Part shown: in pieces, positions 7,288-18,700 of the stretch
Numbering within the stretch: the stretch's first letter is position 1
How the letters are laid out: each line of letters starts with the position of its first letter
NCBI GenBank assembly: GCA_002104985.1
Contig: MCGO01000282.1
Coordinates: 1-41,328 of the forward strand
From: Rhizoclosmatium globosum
Lineage: Eukaryota; Chytridiomycota; Chytridiomycetes; Chytridiales; Chytriomycetaceae
Reading direction: 5' to 3'
DNA: 41,328 bases
Position numbers and translations under genes: made by a program
Notes under the pieces: model-generated
Database searches by the model: none
Told to the model about the DNA's origin: nothing
The model's input: only the letters and a program-made list of their open reading frames with translations

Positions 7288-9385
7288 TTACGCTGCGACT
7301 CTACCAGGCGTTTCAGATCGTGCGCGAGAGTTGCTACGTGGACCTTGAGATTGTTGTGATGGGCCTTGTTGATATGGATTTTGTTGAAATTGTGGTTGTT
7401 GGAATGTGGCTTGGTGGTTAGGTTCTTGTTGATATGGTCCTTGCATGCCGTCTTGCACAACAATTCTGCCAGGAGATTTCGGACGTGGAGAGTGCTGGTA
7501 TTGTGGACCACCTTGAATAGGAACGTCTACAATTCTACCCTCGGAATTCTTGCGAGAATTGTTGTACACTGGATTCGCTCCATACTGCTGTTTATCAGAA
7601 TACTGCGGTAATCCACGCGGAACTTGCTTTGCAGCATCTTGTCTCCGATATTCCTGTCCGCGAGTGTACATTTCACCATCCTCATATTCTCTTCTCTTCA
7701 CATCCCCACCAAAATGTCCCCTTGCATCCACAGCTGCCTTCTTTCGCTTCCAAACCAACACACCAATTACAGCAATAATCAAAACCGCCGCGGCTCCTAC
7801 CCCAACTCCAACATACAACAACGTATTCCCACCTTTCCCGCCACCGCTATCACTCCCAACCGTCGCAGTTGCAAGCGGCGCCTGCACAACCTTAGTCTTC
7901 ACATTCACACCAGCAACAACTGCAACAGCCTCCAAAACAGCCACAACCGAAAACTGATCCCGCACACTCGTCCCATCCAAAAGCGTATGTCCAACACTCA
8001 CATCAAGCTTCCTCATACAATTCCACGCAGCATCACAAGTCCCAAACAAATCAACAGCCGACATCTGCAGAATAACCGTAACCCTCGCCTTCACAGTCGC
8101 ATCCGTCGTCGCCGTATACAAATCCGCAAGCCCCTTGTACACATGCCAAAGAAACGCATCCGGCTTAGTAGCGTCACTAGGATCATACAAAACACCACCA
8201 TCCCTCGTAAACGTCCTATCCAGCCACGCGAAATGTGAATGCGCTTCGTCAAGGTACTGCTGAGACCCTGTCGCCCCATACATGATCGAAAGCGCGCTTA
8301 TAATTGTACCGGTGTGATAACTCCGGTATATAATCGCGCCTGTGACTTTATCAAAGTCTGTGGGTGCACAGTAGCGGTTATCGATTCCGTCTGTAAGGGA
8401 GAAGGTTTTTGGATCAAAGAGGCCAGGTGTATTCTTGATCCACGTGTTGACGCGGTCAAAGGCAACGATGTAGGAAGGGTCCTTTGTCATTCGGTACAAA
8501 CGCGCGCCAAGTTCCATGTGCTGGGCGTTTGTGATTGCGGATTTGTAGTATTGCTGGTTGGGATGGTCTGGGTTGAAGGAGTGGTTGATGCTCCAAAAGA
8601 TTCCTCCGCCGCATGTGTCGTCCCAACTGTAGAACATTTCGTAGTAGGTGTTGTTTGCGACGGAGAGGTAGAGTGGGTTTCCGGCGCCGTTTTCGACAAG
8701 GAGTTTTGGGTTTACTTTTCCGAGACCGTTTGTTGCTTCGGCGGCGGTCATGATGGCAAGGCCCCACCATGCAATGTCGTCGTTCCAACGGCCGGTGCTG
8801 ATTGTAGCGACTGAGTTTCCGTCCTATTGAATACTATTTAGTCTTGATAAAGTCGAAAGTTAAATGTACCAAGTAATCTGCATTCAACCCAATCGAAGTC
8901 TGCATATATCCGTCGACCCAATCGACATACGTATCGTTGGGACTCAATTGCATATACTGGTAAAACAAGTCCCAATACATTCCCCTAAACCCCGCGTAAG
9001 CACAAAACCTTTCGTCATAAAATACTCAACGATTCATGCCACTGTACGCCGTCATGACTCTTCCCATCCGTGAAGATATACTTTTCAGTCCAAGCACCTT
9101 GATTTGAGTTGGCTGCAATCAAAAGTTAGTTAAATCAGCACCCTCATCCGGCACTGTATCACCATCGAAGTACATAGCCAACGGACCCATTGCTGCCGTC
9201 AATGCATTCATGATCGAGTCTAAACACCGAATTGAAAAGTGTTAGCAACCAGTGTCAATCAAAACTTAAAGGATGCCTCCAAATCTAAAAACTCAACTCA
9301 GATCCGAGAAGTTGACAGTTTGTTGAGCGGACGCAACGGATACAGCGATCGCCGCTGCCGTGACTACAGCCAGGTTCCACTTCAT
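7288..9385 (-). CDS. GH76 family alpha-1,6-mannanase-like, membrane-anchored, five exons
   Basis: Exons (minus strand) are 9385-9298, 9219-9142, 9112-9031, 8984-8870 and 8823-7288, giving 632 residues; all junctions keep frame. Residues 1-20 (MKWNLAVVTAAAIAVSVASA) are a clear signal peptide. The GH76 core has the paired catalytic aspartates in GRWNDDIAWWG (D136-D137), the acidic SWDDTCGGGIFW motif (about 187-198) and the AAE helix after the catalytic pair. Fungal GH76 enzymes (Dfg5/Dcw1 group and relatives) act on mannan and on GPI-anchored protein linkage at the cell wall. Unlike GPI-anchored members, this one ends in a Gly/Ser linker, a transmembrane helix (about 456-480, LLYVGVGVGAAAVLIIAVIG) with a KRKK stop-transfer, and a Q/P-rich cytosolic tail of about 150 residues. 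Substrate specificity is inferred from family only. Confidence 0.88.
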
Positions 9386-10064
9386 ATGATGCCACCCAAC
9401 TCGATAACAGAAAAAAGTTTTCTCAGGCGGAGAGTGAAGAAGGGCTGGCAATGAAAAAGCGGCAATCCCCAGACAAGCCACAAATTAAATTTTTTGAGAA
9501 CTTACTGAATTAGATCTTTGGCACGGATACTGCATTTTTCATTATATGCTCTCTGTTGTCTTAAGAGTGAGGTGCCGGCTCCTGTTTACCAAATGCGACC
9601 GTAGAAGCAAAAGTACAGCCACGAGGAGATCTCAGGCAAAGATTTTAAGATGTATTTACTTCATAATTTCACTTGAAGGTGTTTACGTCATTGAATTTAT
9701 GTCTGTTATGACACGGAAGATGTCAGCCACAAATGCTTTGCTGTGACATTCACGAGAGTGACGAGACCCAACGGAGCTTCACAACGTTGATAGCACAGTA
9801 CGCGATAATCCCTTGTGCAATTGCATTCATTTGGTGGACTCATGTCTTCTGGTCTTCGCTTTAATTAACATTGATTGATCTCTAAATGAATTTTGCTGAG
9901 CAAGCGGCAAGGTCACTTTAAAATTTAAGAGGAAGGAAGAAGAAAGAAGTAAGTACAGGTAATGAGTTTATTCGTTGATTTATGAATGCATCGTACATCA
10001 TTATACACCAACGCCTACCAACAAAATCACTACAGATGACACAACGCCTATTATGTGGGATTAT
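9386..10064. other. Intergenic and UTR region without an evident gene
   Basis: Upstream of the GH76 start and downstream of the small mitochondrial-like gene. From 9490 to 9900 no frame looks coding and no repeat is visible. Positions 9920-10064 probably belong to the 3' UTR exon of the minus-strand gene at 10565-10998. Confidence 0.4.
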
Positions 10065-10568
10065 CTGTATTAAATAAATGCAGTTAGTAGGGAATACGAC
10101 AGTTGCGAGAAATAAGCGCTGGCTAGCTGATAAAAAACATCGCTGAAACGCTGAACACACGAAAGGGAAGGAGAGAAGTTACCTGCTAGCTTTCAAGGAG
10201 TAAAAAATCAGAACTTGTTCGCGAAATAAAAGAAAGGAGAGGGAAAAGAAGCGAGCAGAGAAAAAAGTAAAAAGGGTTGTGGGATAGGTAATAATACTGG
10301 TATTCTCGAAACTCCCATCATAAAACGAATTACAAAACAAAAAAACGAATGTCCTTTCTTTCCCTCCCTCAATCAGCTTCTTATTTCCTTTTTTGTGGTT
10401 GAAGCGTGTATAAGTTTGTGTTTGGAAGAGAAAGGAAGGAAGGAGGGGTGAAGAAACAAGTGTTATACTCTGTGGAAAAGGGAAGATGGGATCAATGATT
10501 CGCTCATTCAGTAGGGAGGGAAAGGGATTGAAAAAGGAGGATAGGGATAAGTGATAGCTTTTACTCAC
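10065..10568 (-). other. Probable 504-bp 3' intron of the 10565-10998 gene
   Basis: The donor GTGAGT (10568-10563) and the acceptor preceded by CTACTAAC (about 10081-10088) are close to fungal consensus. The body is strongly pyrimidine-rich on the transcribed strand and has no coding character. It is longer than the 38-255-bp introns elsewhere in the window. Confidence 0.45.
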
Positions 10569-10998
10569 CGATCGTCATCCTCAAAAACCCAAGTGAACAT
10601 ATGCAGCCCGCGAGCTCGGAATTGGCCAATTGCCGTAATTCCAGAATCTACTGAAGCCGTTGACGCAAGAGACTGATGATTATGATTGTCAGTTTTCGTT
10701 TGCACTTTTTCAGTTTGACAGTATCCAAATCGTCTGCCCTTTCTCCAAAAAAGAAACGTACCGAGATTGGTGAAGTCCTTAATGGTGTTGAATCGAAAGA
10801 AGGTTTTGAGTTTGGTGTTCCGGTGTTGAAAGACGATGCATTTGGAGTTGATGAGAAAGGTGCGCTGGATCCAAATGATGCGAATGTCGGTTTTGAGGCA
10901 TTTGCGGTGAATGAAGAAGCTGCGAATCTTGTCGATGATCCTGTCGGAGTTGACTTTGCAAACTGCGATGCACAGCGGAAAGCTGAGCGGAACGACAT
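10565..10998 (-). CDS. Small protein with mitochondrial-type presequence, unknown function
   Basis: Two exons, 10998-10762 and 10672-10565, give 114 residues. The intron has GTACGT and TCATCAG ends and is phase 0. The N-terminus MSFRSAFRCASQFAKS is rich in R, S and A without acids, like a mitochondrial targeting peptide. A Ser/Thr/Phe/Asn-rich stretch follows, then a short conserved-looking end (SGITAIGQFRARGLHMFTWV followed by FEDDDR). I do not recognise the family. The stop overlaps a strong splice donor (CG|GTGAGT). Using it with the acceptor at 10065 (CTACTAAC branch point, AATACAG) gives CG|A TAA, the same last residue and a new stop, so the protein is unchanged. The start lies 203 bp from the divergent gene at 11202. 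Confidence 0.55.
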
Positions 10999-11201
10999 TG
11001 ATTTGGTTTTTTGGTGGATAGTTTTTCAAATATTTGTTGATCGTGAAAGAGAACTATTCTATTCTATAGCTACCACTGTATGGCCAAGTCGTTATGGAAA
11101 ATAGCATTTGTTTCATTAAGATGCAACATGGAAGTTGTGTCTCTGGTTGTTGAAAACTGAAGACATCTGAAACTGATATTCATTCCACCTCACACGTTTG
11201 A
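10999..11201. promoter_or_regulatory. Bidirectional promoter interval
   Basis: 203 bp between two divergent starts (10998 on minus, 11202 on plus). It must hold both promoters; no specific factor site is recognised. Confidence 0.5.
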
Positions 11202-11614
11202 ATGACATTCGATCACAATAGCAGAGACCCCTCTTGCAAGTACGATCTGCTCTGGTTTATAATATAATTGCTAATCCCACCTCTAGTTCTGACTATACTG
11301 CCGCTGAAAACTCAACTAATCAGCATGAATCTATGGCAACAATTCTACCAACAAATGTAAATGAATCCACAGACTCAAATTCACTGGAAGAAAAGTCGAA
11401 AGTCTTTGTAGAAACCTCTTTAGTTACAACAACTGGCAATGTTGTCATCCTCAAGCAGGGTCGGCGTATGAAGAGTGTCGAACAACTCATCTTATCAATG
11501 GACAACGTTGTATCTCTTGATTCGACGGTTCAAAAAGTACAATCCTTTGGCGATCTCAACGCAAAATACACTTCAACAGACTTTGGACCAAAAGAGCCCA
11601 ACAGCTTATTCTAA
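11202..11614 (+). CDS. Unknown 121-residue protein, two exons
   Basis: Exons are 11202-11239 and 11287-11614. The intron has GTACGA at the donor, a GCTAATCC branch point and a CACCTCTAG acceptor, and joins AA|T to restore the frame. The start is the ATG at 11202, giving MTFDHNSRDPSCNSDYTAAE. The protein is Ser/Thr/Asn-rich and probably disordered in its first half, with a more ordered stretch (VVILKQGRRMKSVEQLILSM) in the middle. No domain is recognised. It converges on the PacC-like gene A, whose stop is 77 bp away. Confidence 0.6.
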
Positions 11615-11690
11615 ACAACCAGAATATGATATCCAAAAGTCTAATTATCCAAATTAAAGTTTGAAAACACCTCATGAAAATAAATGCAAG

Positions 11691-13876
11691 CTAAAACAAC
11701 GCCCCATCGTCAGGGCGACCAAACTCATTTCCAGATCCACTGTTTATCATTCCATACGCCTGACTCAAGAGGTTCTGTTCATCCCCTAAACTCTGCATCG
11801 ATAAAGCTTGCATAGACATCCCAGTACCACCCAAGCCCTGAATCACACCATCAAACTGTACAAGATCTGCATACACTTCATCACTCCCACCACCCGCACC
11901 CACCGACCCAAACCCACCACTTGGGCTTCCCGAAAACCCTCCCACCTGTTGATGCTTCCCGAATCGATCCAAAAACTGCACAGGAGCTTGACTCATGAAC
12001 CCACCACTATTCATACGAATCCGTCGGTCATGCATCTGTCGTGCAATTGAGTCCTGCTGTATCCTGACAAACGGACTTCCAGCGGCAAGACCACCAACGA
12101 ATCCTGCTTCGTCGAACGATGGGAACGGAACAATGGGACTCGCTGTTTCCAAAAGACTTGTCGCGACGGGTGGCCGTGCATATGGGTGTGGTCGGGATGT
12201 GTTGAAGTTGGGGGAAGGCATGAGGAGGGCGTGGATGGCTCTTGTCGTTGACTGATTGATGTCAGGTGTGCGTGTCGGTTGTTGGAGGAGTTGATGGGAT
12301 GAAGTTGAGCGTTGGGGTCGATTTGTGACACGGTTGACGGCTGCTGTTAGGGATGAGTTGACATTGTCAGCAGGGCCCATGCTTAGTGGGGCAGGTCGCT
12401 TGAATTGGGGTTGCTGTTGCAGTGAATTTGGGCTCAAGAAGTTAGGGCTTGGTACATAAGCCGAGAGGGGTTGGGGTGGGAGTGGGGTATTTAGAAGTGA
12501 ATGAAGTGAGTTTGTGTGTGAGTTTTGTATTGATGGATTATTTGTAAACGCAGGAGACTGTGTTATGAAAGTTGATCCCGAAGATTGTTGTTGAAACTGT
12601 TGAATTTGATTCTGGAGCTGTTGTTGCCGACGCTGTTGATCAAGTTGCTGTTGCCGTTGATTCAAAATCATTTGCTGGCGATCTAATTCAAGCTGTTGTT
12701 GGTCTGCTGAAGATTGAGGAAACTGGCCATCAGGTGTCGCGTATCCCCCATGCTGCTGACCATGTACGGACTGTTGCGAAAGTGAAAGTAAAGCCTCTAA
12801 CGCCGGATTCATCATGTTCGGGGATGTTTGCATTCTTGATGACGGCAATACAGTGGACTGCATAGAAGAAGCCTGTTGGATATTCGGAGCAGTAACATGT
12901 CCCACATGAAGCGTTCTTCTACCAGCTTTACGCACACCTCCTGTTAGTCGAGGTCCTTCGCGAACAAGTGTGTGGCCAGTGTCTTTATCTTGGACAAGTG
13001 TGGCTGGTCCTGGCCGATTTCCCTGGGCAGTGGCTGGATCAACATAAGTATGCCCTTGCTTGGTGCAACTGTTGATGATACTGTTAGCATGATATAATGT
13101 AATAGGAGCATGTTGGACGTACTGTTTTTTTAAATCCTGCGGCCTAATAACAGAAAGCAAGTAGTTAGTTAAGGATCATCAACTTCAGAACGAAGACGAG
13201 ACGGCCATTCGCCAATCCAATCCAGTTTTCATGAGTCGTTCGTGTGATTCCAAACCAATCATTCCCAAATACTCCGCAGCAGAAATAGAAACTTCACCAT
13301 CACAACACTGACACGTACCATTTAAACTGAGCTCCACAATCGCTGCAAACATTCGCCTTAAACGGAACATGAGCCCTACAATGAGAAACAATATGATCTC
13401 GTTTGCTGCATAAATACAGTCAGAAACATAAACGTGTATGTTCAGTTATAACAAAACCTGAATGGCCGATCAGCATGGTTACAGCCCATCCATAAGCATC
13501 GAAGCGTCAAGTTTCCATGCGATTTGCGGCCAACGTGAGCCTCCGCCAAATGGGAATAAAAGACATCTGAACAAAGAAGAGTCAGAAAGTGTCTAATTCA
13601 GTTTTGACAGGAATCGGAGTCCTCACCTGGATCGGTAAAGTTGAGCATACATGGATATCCCGGTTTGACAGCCCATAAACACACAAAGTTGGATGGAACT
13701 TGTGGTTGAGGCTGTGCTTCAGTTGATGGTTTTGAAAGCTGGTTCCCGCCGTGCATCTGATTTGGAGAGGCTGAAGAAGCGTTGGAGTTCCATGTTGTCG
13801 TTGGAGGAATGAGAAGGCTCTGGGAGGCAGAAGTCGATGTCAAAGCGTTGCCAAGTTGGTCAGCGCCCAGTTCCAT
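11691..13876 (-). CDS. PacC/Rim101-like zinc finger factor, paralogue A
   Basis: Exons are 13876-13627, 13566-13458, 13405-13319, 13143-13123 and 13068-11691, giving 614 residues; all four introns keep frame. The three fingers resemble the pH-response factor PacC/Rim101. Finger 1 is CLW..PC..FYSHLAEAHVGRK (about 66-98). Finger 2 is CLWMGC..FSKRDHIVSHCRAH (about 105-131). Finger 3 is CSDCGAQFKWPQDLKKH and a second His (to about 160). The hallmark strings HVGRK, KRDHI.SH and PQDLKKH are all present. After the fingers comes a module YVDP..GNRPGPATLVQD..LVREGPRLTGG, shared with F and G, then a long Gln-rich region (about 240-310) typical of activation domains. A DNA-binding transcription factor is well supported; a role in pH sensing is only suggested by family. 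Confidence 0.85.
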
Positions 13877-13934
13877 GGCTCTTTTTTCAATTTGATAAGG
13901 GAAAAGAGAAAGGAAAGAAAATAAAGGTTATGTA

Positions 13935-15138
13935 TTATTTGCGAATACCCATTGCTTCTGTTGATCCTCTTCTTATCCGTGTGTTGTTATTCACAGACAG
14001 CATAGCACTTTTGGTGGTGCTCGCTCGTGCCATGACCGTAGTTGACTGTTTGATAAAAGTAATGTTGTTCATACTCTCAGTTGGACTCGTCAAGTTTCCG
14101 TGAGAGTTTCCCGCAGGGTTTCCAGTGAGGTTATTGGCAACACTAGTGGTTCCAAGATTGCTTGCACACCCAACTGACATTCCACTCAGTACAGGCCCAG
14201 CACCAGTCGCTGCTGCTTCTCTGTAGGAATCTTGGTTTACGAGTCCAACGTCTTTGAACATGTCGAGGAATCTTCGTGACATGACTGACTGAATACAAAC
14301 CAAAGGCAACACACACCAGCCCCTATTAAAATCGATTACAAACTACGCTGTCCATAAAAATAAGCTTACATATTCCACATCGAATTGGTGTAAAAATTCC
14401 CACCCCACGTCTTGTAACTTATACTTCCAATCAAATATATCGCCGCCGTACTCCCCGTCAACATACTCAACTGAAAAATCTCAAGCTTTTGCCTGACTCC
14501 CTTCCTACCTCCGCCCCTTGAATCCAAAATGTTTTCCCTGCAACCTCCACTAAAAACCAAATCTCAAAATACAAAAACGACAAGCCACACGCCGCCGCCT
14601 GGTATATATCCTGCGCAAAGCAATAATTGATATCCCCATATATACAAACAACATTCAATGCAAGACTCCCCGCAATACAAACAAGCATCACGAAAAAGTC
14701 TACCGCGCCTGTTCGATTAAACAGTTCCGACGGAACCACGATATACTTTCGATAACAGAGCAAGTAATACGAAAACAAGAAACAAAACAGTTCAAACAAG
14801 TAGTACGCGTGTAACTGCGAGAAACAGACTTCCGGGTCAGGTGTGAGATTGAACATCATACAGTCGAGGAAGAAGACTCCCGATATGGAGGCACAGATGT
14901 TGGACACGATGGCTCCCCCGATCACGTACCATATAGGTTTTCGTTTGAACTTGAGGACAAAGTCGAGTAGGAGGGTGAGGGTAAAGTAGAACTGGTAGAC
15001 CAAGAAAGCTGAAAACGTTGCATAGTCGGAGTTTCCCCATGTATACGAGTAAGTCCATCCGGTTGTCGGAAGTGAAACTGAACTATTCTTTGATATACTT
15101 TGATGAGTGGTTGAACGATGCGTCGTGAGGAAGTGCAT
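13935..15138 (-). CDS. Seven-helix membrane protein, receptor-like, unknown
   Basis: Exons are 15138-14509, 14470-14370 and 14322-13935, giving 372 residues. The first intron is only 38 nt (GTAGGA..TTTTTCAG), but its removal is the only way to join the two open frames in phase. About seven hydrophobic segments can be counted (roughly 40-62, 70-92, 108-128, 143-168, 180-203, 208-225 and 242-256), with a Ser/Thr/Asn-rich N-terminus and a polar Ser/Thr/Asn-rich C-tail. The topology is that of a G-protein-coupled-receptor-type protein, but no diagnostic motif of a known receptor class is seen. It sits between PacC-like A and the retrotransposon-split gene, all on the minus strand. Confidence 0.7.
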
Positions 15139-15468
15139 TTGCAGAGATCGACAGTGGGTGAGAATTGTCGAGAGCAGATGGGTTTAAACTCTCAAGCAGG
15201 CCGTCATTCTCATGTAATATATAATGTTTTATTTGTATGATTTCTATATATGTAAATATTATCTAAAACAAGTCTCCGTCCTTCGCTTCCCCGAATTCAT
15301 TGTTTTTCCAAACGCCAAGGATATCTCCAAACGTCTGCACAGCTTCAACAGACGGTATGTCAATCTCGCGTAATATGGAGATCAATTCAGTAAGTGTATC
15401 TTGTGTGTTTTCATCGGTTGTTGTGCCTCGAGGAGACTTCCGTCGAAATGCTGGTTCCCTGAAAGGTG

Positions 15469-15473
15469 GTGAA
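15469..15473. repeat. Target-site duplication GTGAA (left)
   Basis: GTGAA directly before the LTR at 15474; the same five bases follow the other LTR at 20398-20402. Five bases is the usual size for copia/Ty1 integrases. Confidence 0.92.
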
Positions 15474-15688
15474 TGTCAAAATCCCTGTGAGGAGATTAGT
15501 CAAGATCGATATCGACGCGGCTTAGCGATTGTGGCTGAGTGACGGCAAACAAGCACTCAGGGAAGGAACGGGCGGAACGTTCACTGTTTCTTAATCAAAA
15601 ATCTCTCTTTCATTTCTGATTCGTACTTCAATAAAACATTCCTTATATTATAGAACCAAAATACGCCGAGGACTGGATAAATCCAACA
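15474..15688 (-). repeat. 3' LTR of the copia element
   Basis: 215 bp, starts TGTCAAAATC and ends ATCCAACA on the plus strand; identical to the LTR at 20183-20397. Confidence 0.96.
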
Positions 15689-15700
15689 CTCCCCCTGTTC
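15689..15700 (-). other. Polypurine tract (plus-strand primer site)
   Basis: Minus-strand GAACAGGGGGAG abuts the 3' LTR. A purine tract at this place primes second-strand DNA synthesis in LTR elements. Confidence 0.88.
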
Positions 15701-15773
15701 TATAATTTCGCATGAGTTATCACTTATTTTAAGCCATTAATAACTCACAAAACCCGTAATACGTAAGCCGTGA

Positions 15774-18700
15774 TCAACATTGATCCAATTCGCGTTCTGT
15801 GCATTCACCGCGTAAAACGCGAAGATATTGCATACCAGAACTCCGTCGATGCTTAACAAACGTTGGTAGCACCAAAGCCTTTGTACCCATATCCGAACAG
15901 TTCTTCACACCAGCAATATGGTTGCAATCAACTGTTAAATCCGTAAACATCTCTTGCACTTTCCAAAAACGACGGTGCATCCACTTTGTCGCCTCGGTCC
16001 TTTTGTTCTCTCGAACCCGCTGTACGAAAGTCGCATTATCGCTAAACATTTCGACAGGTTTAACAACATCAATCCGCAAATCTTCGCAAAGATTCAACAA
16101 GAACGGTGCTTCGAGGCAAGCTTCATAAAAAGCAACGTGTTCAGCAGCCGTTTGATCCGCCGTGCAGATCTTCTGCTTATTGGAACGCCATGACACCAAC
16201 GATTTCCCCATAAACAAGAAGTTCCAACCAGATTGTGCCTTTCCACTTTCAGCGTCGGGTTGCGATGCGTCTGCATAACCCTTGAAGTAGATCTGCTTTG
16301 GAATGGGGTTTGGAGCTCTATAGTAAACGATTCCCATATCGTAAGTATGTTTCAAATAACGAAGAACACGCTTAGCTCCATTGATGTGACGTTGTGTTGG
16401 TTTCTGCATACTACGCGCCCATAAACTGACACTTGCAGAAATATCCCAACGAGAAACAACACTGGGATACATAAGACTTCCAATCAACGAATGGTAATCA
16501 AATGTAGACGTTTCAACAACATGTTCATCTTCTCGTTTCAGTGTAAAGTCCGCGCTAGGCTCCATAGGAGTCTTGACGCCATTACAATTCTGCATATTAA
16601 AACGAGCTAAGATACGTTGAACATATTTCGCTTGATGTAACAAAACGTAGCTTCTATCAGATGCATACTCGAGTTCAATACCAAGATGATATTCACAACG
16701 ACCCTGATAGACAATATCGACCTTCGCCTTTACGGACTCAATCACAGACTCAATAATCGACTCATGACAACAAAATAACAAGTCATCAACGTAGAATCCA
16801 ATCCAAATCGTGAAACCATCAACTTCTTTCATAAATAAACAAGGATCCACGAAAGTCATTGAGTAACCAAGGGATTTCAGGATGTCACATAATTTCTGGT
16901 ACCAAAGTCGACCTGCTTGCTTCAAGCCATACAAGCCTTTAATCAAGCGCCAGACAACACCAGGTTTTGAGTAACATTGAGGCGGTCGAACATAAACTTC
17001 TACATCAAGAACTCCGTTCAGATAAGCTCCGACAGCATCCGCTAAGAATAAACCAAGGCCAAGCCAAGTACATATCGCAATCAAGAATCGTAACGTAGTC
17101 ATTTTGATCACAGGCGAGTACGTGTCAATGAAGTTAATACCATACTTCTGATAATCGCCACGAGCAACAATACGAACCTTGTACTTCTTGACTTTGTTTG
17201 GAGGAAGCGTCTTGTCGTTCTTAACTGCATAAACTTCCTTCGTCGGTATAACTTCAGTACCTTCGGGTAAATCTGCTTCGTTCTGTTCCACGTAAGTTCC
17301 ATGATTTACAAGGTTACTGATTTCAGCATCCTCCGCTGCAAGCCACTCTTTAATATTTCCTGTTCTGAATATATCTGCATGTCTCATTGGGATTGTACCG
17401 TCCCAGTCTAAGCCCACAACCTTCTCACTTGGTTCATTTGTGGTCATAGAATTCATGCAGTAAATAATGGATTCAGGGAAATAAAAGATGGGTACGACTG
17501 ATTGCACTTGCGTAATATAAGCATGATACGCAGCATTCTCCTCTTCATCTGAATAATCGGACGAGGAATCATTATCGAATTCTGGTTCACTGTCACTTGC
17601 GCCTTCACCTACATCTTGGACTCTGGGACGTTTCAATGCACGTAAATTACGCGACATAGAAGGAGATGGTGAATCCTCTTGCTGTAGTCTATTAGTATCA
17701 TTCTCCCCCTGAACGACAGGCGCTTTCTCCTTATGAACCACAGGAGCAATAGCAGATGGTGAATAATCTAATAAATTCCGTTTGCGCAGATTAAGTGCCT
17801 CAGAGAAAGACGAATCAGACTCTGTGACAAAATCTCCGTGTTCTGCTGCAGCCAGTGTCTCCTGAGCGTCCTCAGGAAACTCAACAATTCGATTTCCAAC
17901 CACCTGGGTTGAAGTCGCCGGAAAAACATTCTCAGTAAATGTACAATCCTTGAAGCGATGAAAACTCAGAGCGCCAAAAGAATCAATACATTTGATAATC
18001 GAGGGCGAGTGAGGTCCAACATAAATCTTTGTAGCTACATCCGCAGACAACTCCCCTTTGGAACCCTTCTTATAGATAGGAACCATAACTTTACATCCAA
18101 AGACTCGAAAATGTTGAATCTCAGGTTTGTGTTTGAAGAATCTCAAAAACGGTGATTCCATTTCGTTATGATTATTTGGCCATAACACACGCAAATCATT
18201 TGCTGCTAAAGCTGAGTATCCCCACTTGTCGTGTTGAAATCCAGCATGAATGTGAATCGTCTTTGAAATAACTTTGACATGACCAATCACACGTTCAGCA
18301 ACAGCATCCATATGTGGATAATGCACCACAATAGTTTCAACAGTAATACCTTGAGCTTGACAGAAGCTCTGAAATTTTTCGCTTGTTCCAATTTCACCAT
18401 TATCAAGCCTAATGAGACGAGTAGGACATTGAGTTATACGTTCAACTAATGCCATAACTTCAAGAAGTTCCGCCAACGCATGAGACTTGCGTTGTAGCAA
18501 ACGAATAAAGGACATACGCGAAAAATCATCAACAACCATCAGGAAATACCAATACACACGACCATTATAATAAAATCCGTGTGCAAATTTGCCAGTAATA
18601 TCAACGTGTAACATTTCACCAGGTCCAAGAGCTTTAATCGCAACCCATCGGATTTCAGAACCAACTTTTGAGCGTTTAAACTTCCCAGCAATACAAGAAT

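Noticed and set aside
8239..8814. 191-codon plus-strand open frame
   Set aside because: Antisense shadow of the GH76 exon, which has clear family motifs on the other strand.
10676..11104. 142-codon plus-strand open frame
   Set aside because: Overlaps the spliced minus-strand gene with a presequence-like start; no domain or splice support on the plus strand.
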